Below, piece after piece: positions 62,221 through 64,000 of a stretch of 64,000 bases of DNA (the stretch's first letter is position 1; each line of letters starts with the position of its first letter). Both the position numbers and the translations under genes were made by a program. Source of the DNA: Deltaproteobacteria bacterium (GTDB lineage: Bacteria; Desulfobacterota; Desulfobulbia; Desulfobulbales; JAGXFP01); assembly GCA_020056965.1 (NCBI GenBank), contig JAGVGT010000031.1, forward strand, positions 1 to 64,000, given 5' to 3'. Under the pieces are notes generated by a model that saw only the letters and a list, made by a program, of their open reading frames with translations, searched no databases and was not told where the DNA came from.

Positions 62221-62640
62221 ATGAGCAGCGGAAAACAGGCCTCGATCATGATCATGCACGACGAACTATGCCAGGTCTTCAACGGGCTGATGACCGCCCT
62301 CAGTCTGCAGCGGGCCGGGGCCGGGGTGACGATCTTCTTCGGCTCCCGGGGCATCAACGCCGTCCACAAGGAGAAGATTCAGCATCTGGTCTGTCTGCCG
62401 GACCAGCCGGAGGAGGAGCAGAAGAAGGTGATGGCCCGCATGGAGGAGATGAACCTGCCGATGCCCGAGGAACTGCTGCTGATGCTGCACATGGAGGGGG
62501 CACGCCTCCTGGCCTGCCCGCTGAACAAGAGCGTCTTTGAATTCCGCGACGATGATTTTGTTGAAGGGGTAAAGCTGGCCGACCCGGCCACCTATTACAC
62601 CGAGGTGGTGCTGGCGGCCGATATGAATCTGGTTTTTTAA
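62221..62640 (+). CDS. DsrE/DrsE2-like family protein
   Basis: A 139-residue soluble protein of the DsrE/DsrF-like superfamily (DrsE_2 type): QASIMIMHDELCQVFNGLMT, then GAGVTIFFGSRGINAVHKEK and LLACPLNKSVFEFRDDD. DsrE-type proteins bind persulfide on a cysteine and relay sulfur. Candidate cysteines are in DELCQVF, HLVCLPD and LLACPLN; the last occupies the usual position before the C-terminal helix. A strong GGAGG precedes the ATG. It is followed by a second DsrE gene after 22 bp. Confidence 0.87.
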   Translation: MSSGKQASIMIMHDELCQVFNGLMTALSLQRAGAGVTIFFGSRGINAVHKEKIQHLVCLPDQPEEEQKKVMARMEEMNLPMPEELLLMLHMEGARLLACPLNKSVFEFRDDDFVEGVKLADPATYYTEVVLAADMNLVF

Positions 62641-62662
62641 TCAATAGCGAAGGAGATAACCC

Positions 62663-63022
62663 ATGCCGAAAAAATTCATCCTGACCATCACCCATTCCAC
62701 CGACGACCAGGACCGGTCCAACGCCGCCATCGCTCTGGCCGTGTCGCTCTTGAGCGAGGAGGTTGATCTGATCATCTTCTTCATCTTCGAGGGCGGCCTA
62801 CTGGCCAAACAGGGGATAGCCGAGACCATCCGCGGCCGCAACTTCGCGCCGGTGGCCGACCTTTTCCCCATGCTGCTGGAGGCCAAGGTGCCGATGTTCC
62901 TCTGCGGCGCCTGCGCCAAGACCCACGGGATCAGCGAGGCCGACCTGGTCGAGGGGGTGAAGATCGTCCACATCCCGACCATCGCCGCCCAGATGCTGGA
63001 GCGGGAGACCATTACCATCTGA
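62663..63022 (+). CDS. DsrE family protein
   Basis: A 119-residue DsrE-fold protein: FILTITHSTDDQDRSNAAIA, then EEVDLIIFFIFEGGLLAKQG and VPMFLCGACAKTHGISEADL. The CGAC pair lies at the typical active-cysteine position of DsrE/TusD-type sulfur carriers. AAGGAG precedes the ATG. The pair of DsrE proteins with TauE and redox selenoproteins suggests cytoplasmic sulfur trafficking, perhaps to the HdrA enzyme encoded downstream; this last link is inference. Confidence 0.9.
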   Translation: MPKKFILTITHSTDDQDRSNAAIALAVSLLSEEVDLIIFFIFEGGLLAKQGIAETIRGRNFAPVADLFPMLLEAKVPMFLCGACAKTHGISEADLVEGVKIVHIPTIAAQMLERETITI

Positions 63023-63537
63023 TGGCGTGCCAGTCATTTCGAGGAGGGGCGCAGCCCCGACGCGGCAATCTCATGGGAAGGCCCGGAGGATTTGATCGCC
63101 AGACGGTTGTGGGAGCTGTTTCAGCCGCGAACTTTCCGAGCCCGAACGGTTTCTGAGATTGCTTCCCTGGCAGACGGTGGATCGGTGTATCAAAATGGTA
63201 CCGGCTGGAATTCTCCAGCTATCCCTATTGAATCAGCCCGTATCATCGATTCTTCCAATTTGTTTCCTGGCACCATTTCTGTTACTGGTTGGTAAAATTT
63301 TTCTTCGTAGCCGCTTAATAATATCCAACAGAAATGAAACACTATACCCGCCAAAACTACTGAACGTTGCGTCTGACGAGCCGCCCGGTCCGGGCAGTGC
63401 CGAAGGTTGACGCCACGCTTCTCCCGCCTTTGTCGAGCTTGCTGATCAGGTAAGTGCCGCATCTCCTCAGGGTCAAGAAGGTTGGCGCCGGTCGTCCCAG
63501 GCGAAACACTTTTTGATTCCTGAAGGAGGAAGTTCTT
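63023..63537. other. Gap between the DsrE genes and hdrA
   Basis: No credible gene is seen. It has a dispersed repeat at 63033-63078 and a small palindrome GCTGGAATTCTCCAGC at 63204-63219. Short open frames of 60-90 codons here have no family features. Confidence 0.55.
63033..63078. repeat. Diverged copy of the GTCATTGCGAGGAG-type repeat
   Basis: GTCATTTCGAGGAG begins a 46-bp stretch ending CAATCTCATGGGA, matching the widespread repeat also present (inverted) at 59990-60026. Confidence 0.65.
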
Positions 63538-64000
63538 GTGAATGCCCCTGTTTCCAGCAGTACTAACGCTACCAGCGGCGCCGTAATGGTGGTCGGCGGC
63601 GGGGTGGCCGGGGTTCAGGCTGCCCTGGATCTCTCAGCCTTAGGCTTTAAGGTCTATCTGGTCGAAAAAAGCGGCGCCATCGGCGGGGTCATGGCCCGGC
63701 TCGACAAAACCTTTCCCACCAACGATTGCTCGCTCTGCATCCTCGCCCCCAAGCTGGTTGAGGCGGGCCGCGATGCCAATATCGAGATCCTCACCAAGAG
63801 CGAACTGCTGGAACTGACCGGCGAGCCAGGCCATTTCACCGCCAAGATCCGCAAAGAACCGCGCTATATCGATGAAGATATCTGCACCGGCTGCGGCCAG
63901 TGCACCCTCTATTGCCTGAAGGAAATCGGCGACGACTACAACGAAGACCTGAAAATCACCCACGCCGCCCATATCGATTACGCCCAGGCGGTGCCGACCA
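63538..64000 (+). CDS. hdrA: HdrA-family heterodisulfide reductase subunit A-like protein (3' end beyond window)
   Basis: GTG 63538 with AAGGAGGA upstream starts a frame open to the window edge (154 residues visible). It has the FAD motif VMVVGGGVAGVQAALDLSAL and the HdrA signature MARLDKTFPTNDCSLCILAP. The first ferredoxin-like cluster begins DICTGCGQCTLYCLKE. HdrA is the flavin-bifurcating or electron-distributing subunit of heterodisulfide reductase-like complexes in sulfate reducers and methanogens. At the site where some HdrA proteins use selenocysteine, cysteine is seen here. A 515-bp gap separates it from the DsrE genes, so it probably has its own promoter. Confidence 0.93.
   Translation, partial: MNAPVSSSTNATSGAVMVVGGGVAGVQAALDLSALGFKVYLVEKSGAIGGVMARLDKTFPTNDCSLCILAPKLVEAGRDANIEILTKSELLELTGEPGHFTAKIRKEPRYIDEDICTGCGQCTLYCLKEIGDDYNEDLKITHAAHIDYAQAVPT

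Noticed and set aside
63092..63410. Short plus-strand frames of 67-83 codons before hdrA
   Set aside because: No ribosome-binding site, no family features, overlapping frames and a repeat at the upstream edge.

Overview
The window is GC-rich bacterial chromosome, apart from one AT-rich island at 55.2-57.1 kb. The gene content points to an anaerobic or microaerophilic Gram-negative bacterium of the Desulfobacterota (former Deltaproteobacteria), possibly Desulfobulbales-like. The clues are an HdrA-type heterodisulfide reductase subunit, DsrE-family sulfur proteins, a system II cytochrome c maturation factor (CcsA/ResC), an atpZ-atpI-atpB-atpE block separate from F1 genes, a predicted tetrahaem protein, and three candidate selenoproteins. 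The taxonomic call is inference; the reading of each gene is from sequence.

Layout. 0-8 kb (minus strand): a precorrin-2 dehydrogenase-ccsA-hemA operon, then the rpmH-rnpA-yidD-yidC-jag-mnmE block, which in many bacteria sits near the replication origin. 8-11.9 kb (plus): yjbQ, a small unknown gene, a UbiD-type decarboxylase, a pseudouridine synthase and an HU/IHF protein. 11.9-21.3 kb (minus): rimO, the Fo part of ATP synthase, hemL, a HAD phosphatase, pyrD-pyrK, parB-parA, a perfect parS site and tRNA-Phe(GAA). parABS again suggests proximity to the origin. 21.6-25 kb (minus): an EamA transporter, a Gph-like phosphatase and an ABC-F protein with a possible leader attenuator. 25.3-31 kb (plus): a methyltransferase, a CrtISO-like flavoprotein, a tandem Usp protein, a CPA2 antiporter and a glycosyltransferase-like protein.

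31-45.5 kb (plus) is an accessory region rich in secreted proteins. It has a UshA-like tetrahaem protein with an in-frame UGA, an MFS transporter, three envelope proteins of unknown function, a GIY-YIG gene enclosed by 42-bp inverted repeats, mtgA, a DUF475 protein, a TauE protein, a 1440-residue beta-propeller protein with a CFI-box and a C-terminal domain paralogous to a gene 6 kb upstream, and an OmpA-like protein. 45.5-54.2 kb (minus): an unknown protein, a lipoprotein with an Arg/Glu/Gln tandem repeat, rpe, a double-domain M16 peptidase, lgt, a small membrane protein, a cNMP-binding protein and a Dus enzyme.

54.5-57.1 kb contains dispersed palindromic repeats followed by two AT-rich genes. 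Their boundaries have the core-site/attC organisation of integron gene cassettes, and no integrase is in the window. 57.1-59.7 kb: a membrane methyltransferase, a cation-efflux-like protein, a radical SAM protein and a frameshifted RelE-like gene. 60.2-63.0 kb is a compact operon: a cysteine-free ArsR regulator with a palindromic operator, two small UGA-containing genes each with an fdhF-like SECIS hairpin, a TauE permease and two DsrE-family proteins. The window ends inside an hdrA gene.

The three SECIS candidates (31.2, 60.8, 61.15 kb) support one another: each has a hairpin 18-24 nt after the UGA with GGU in the apical loop.
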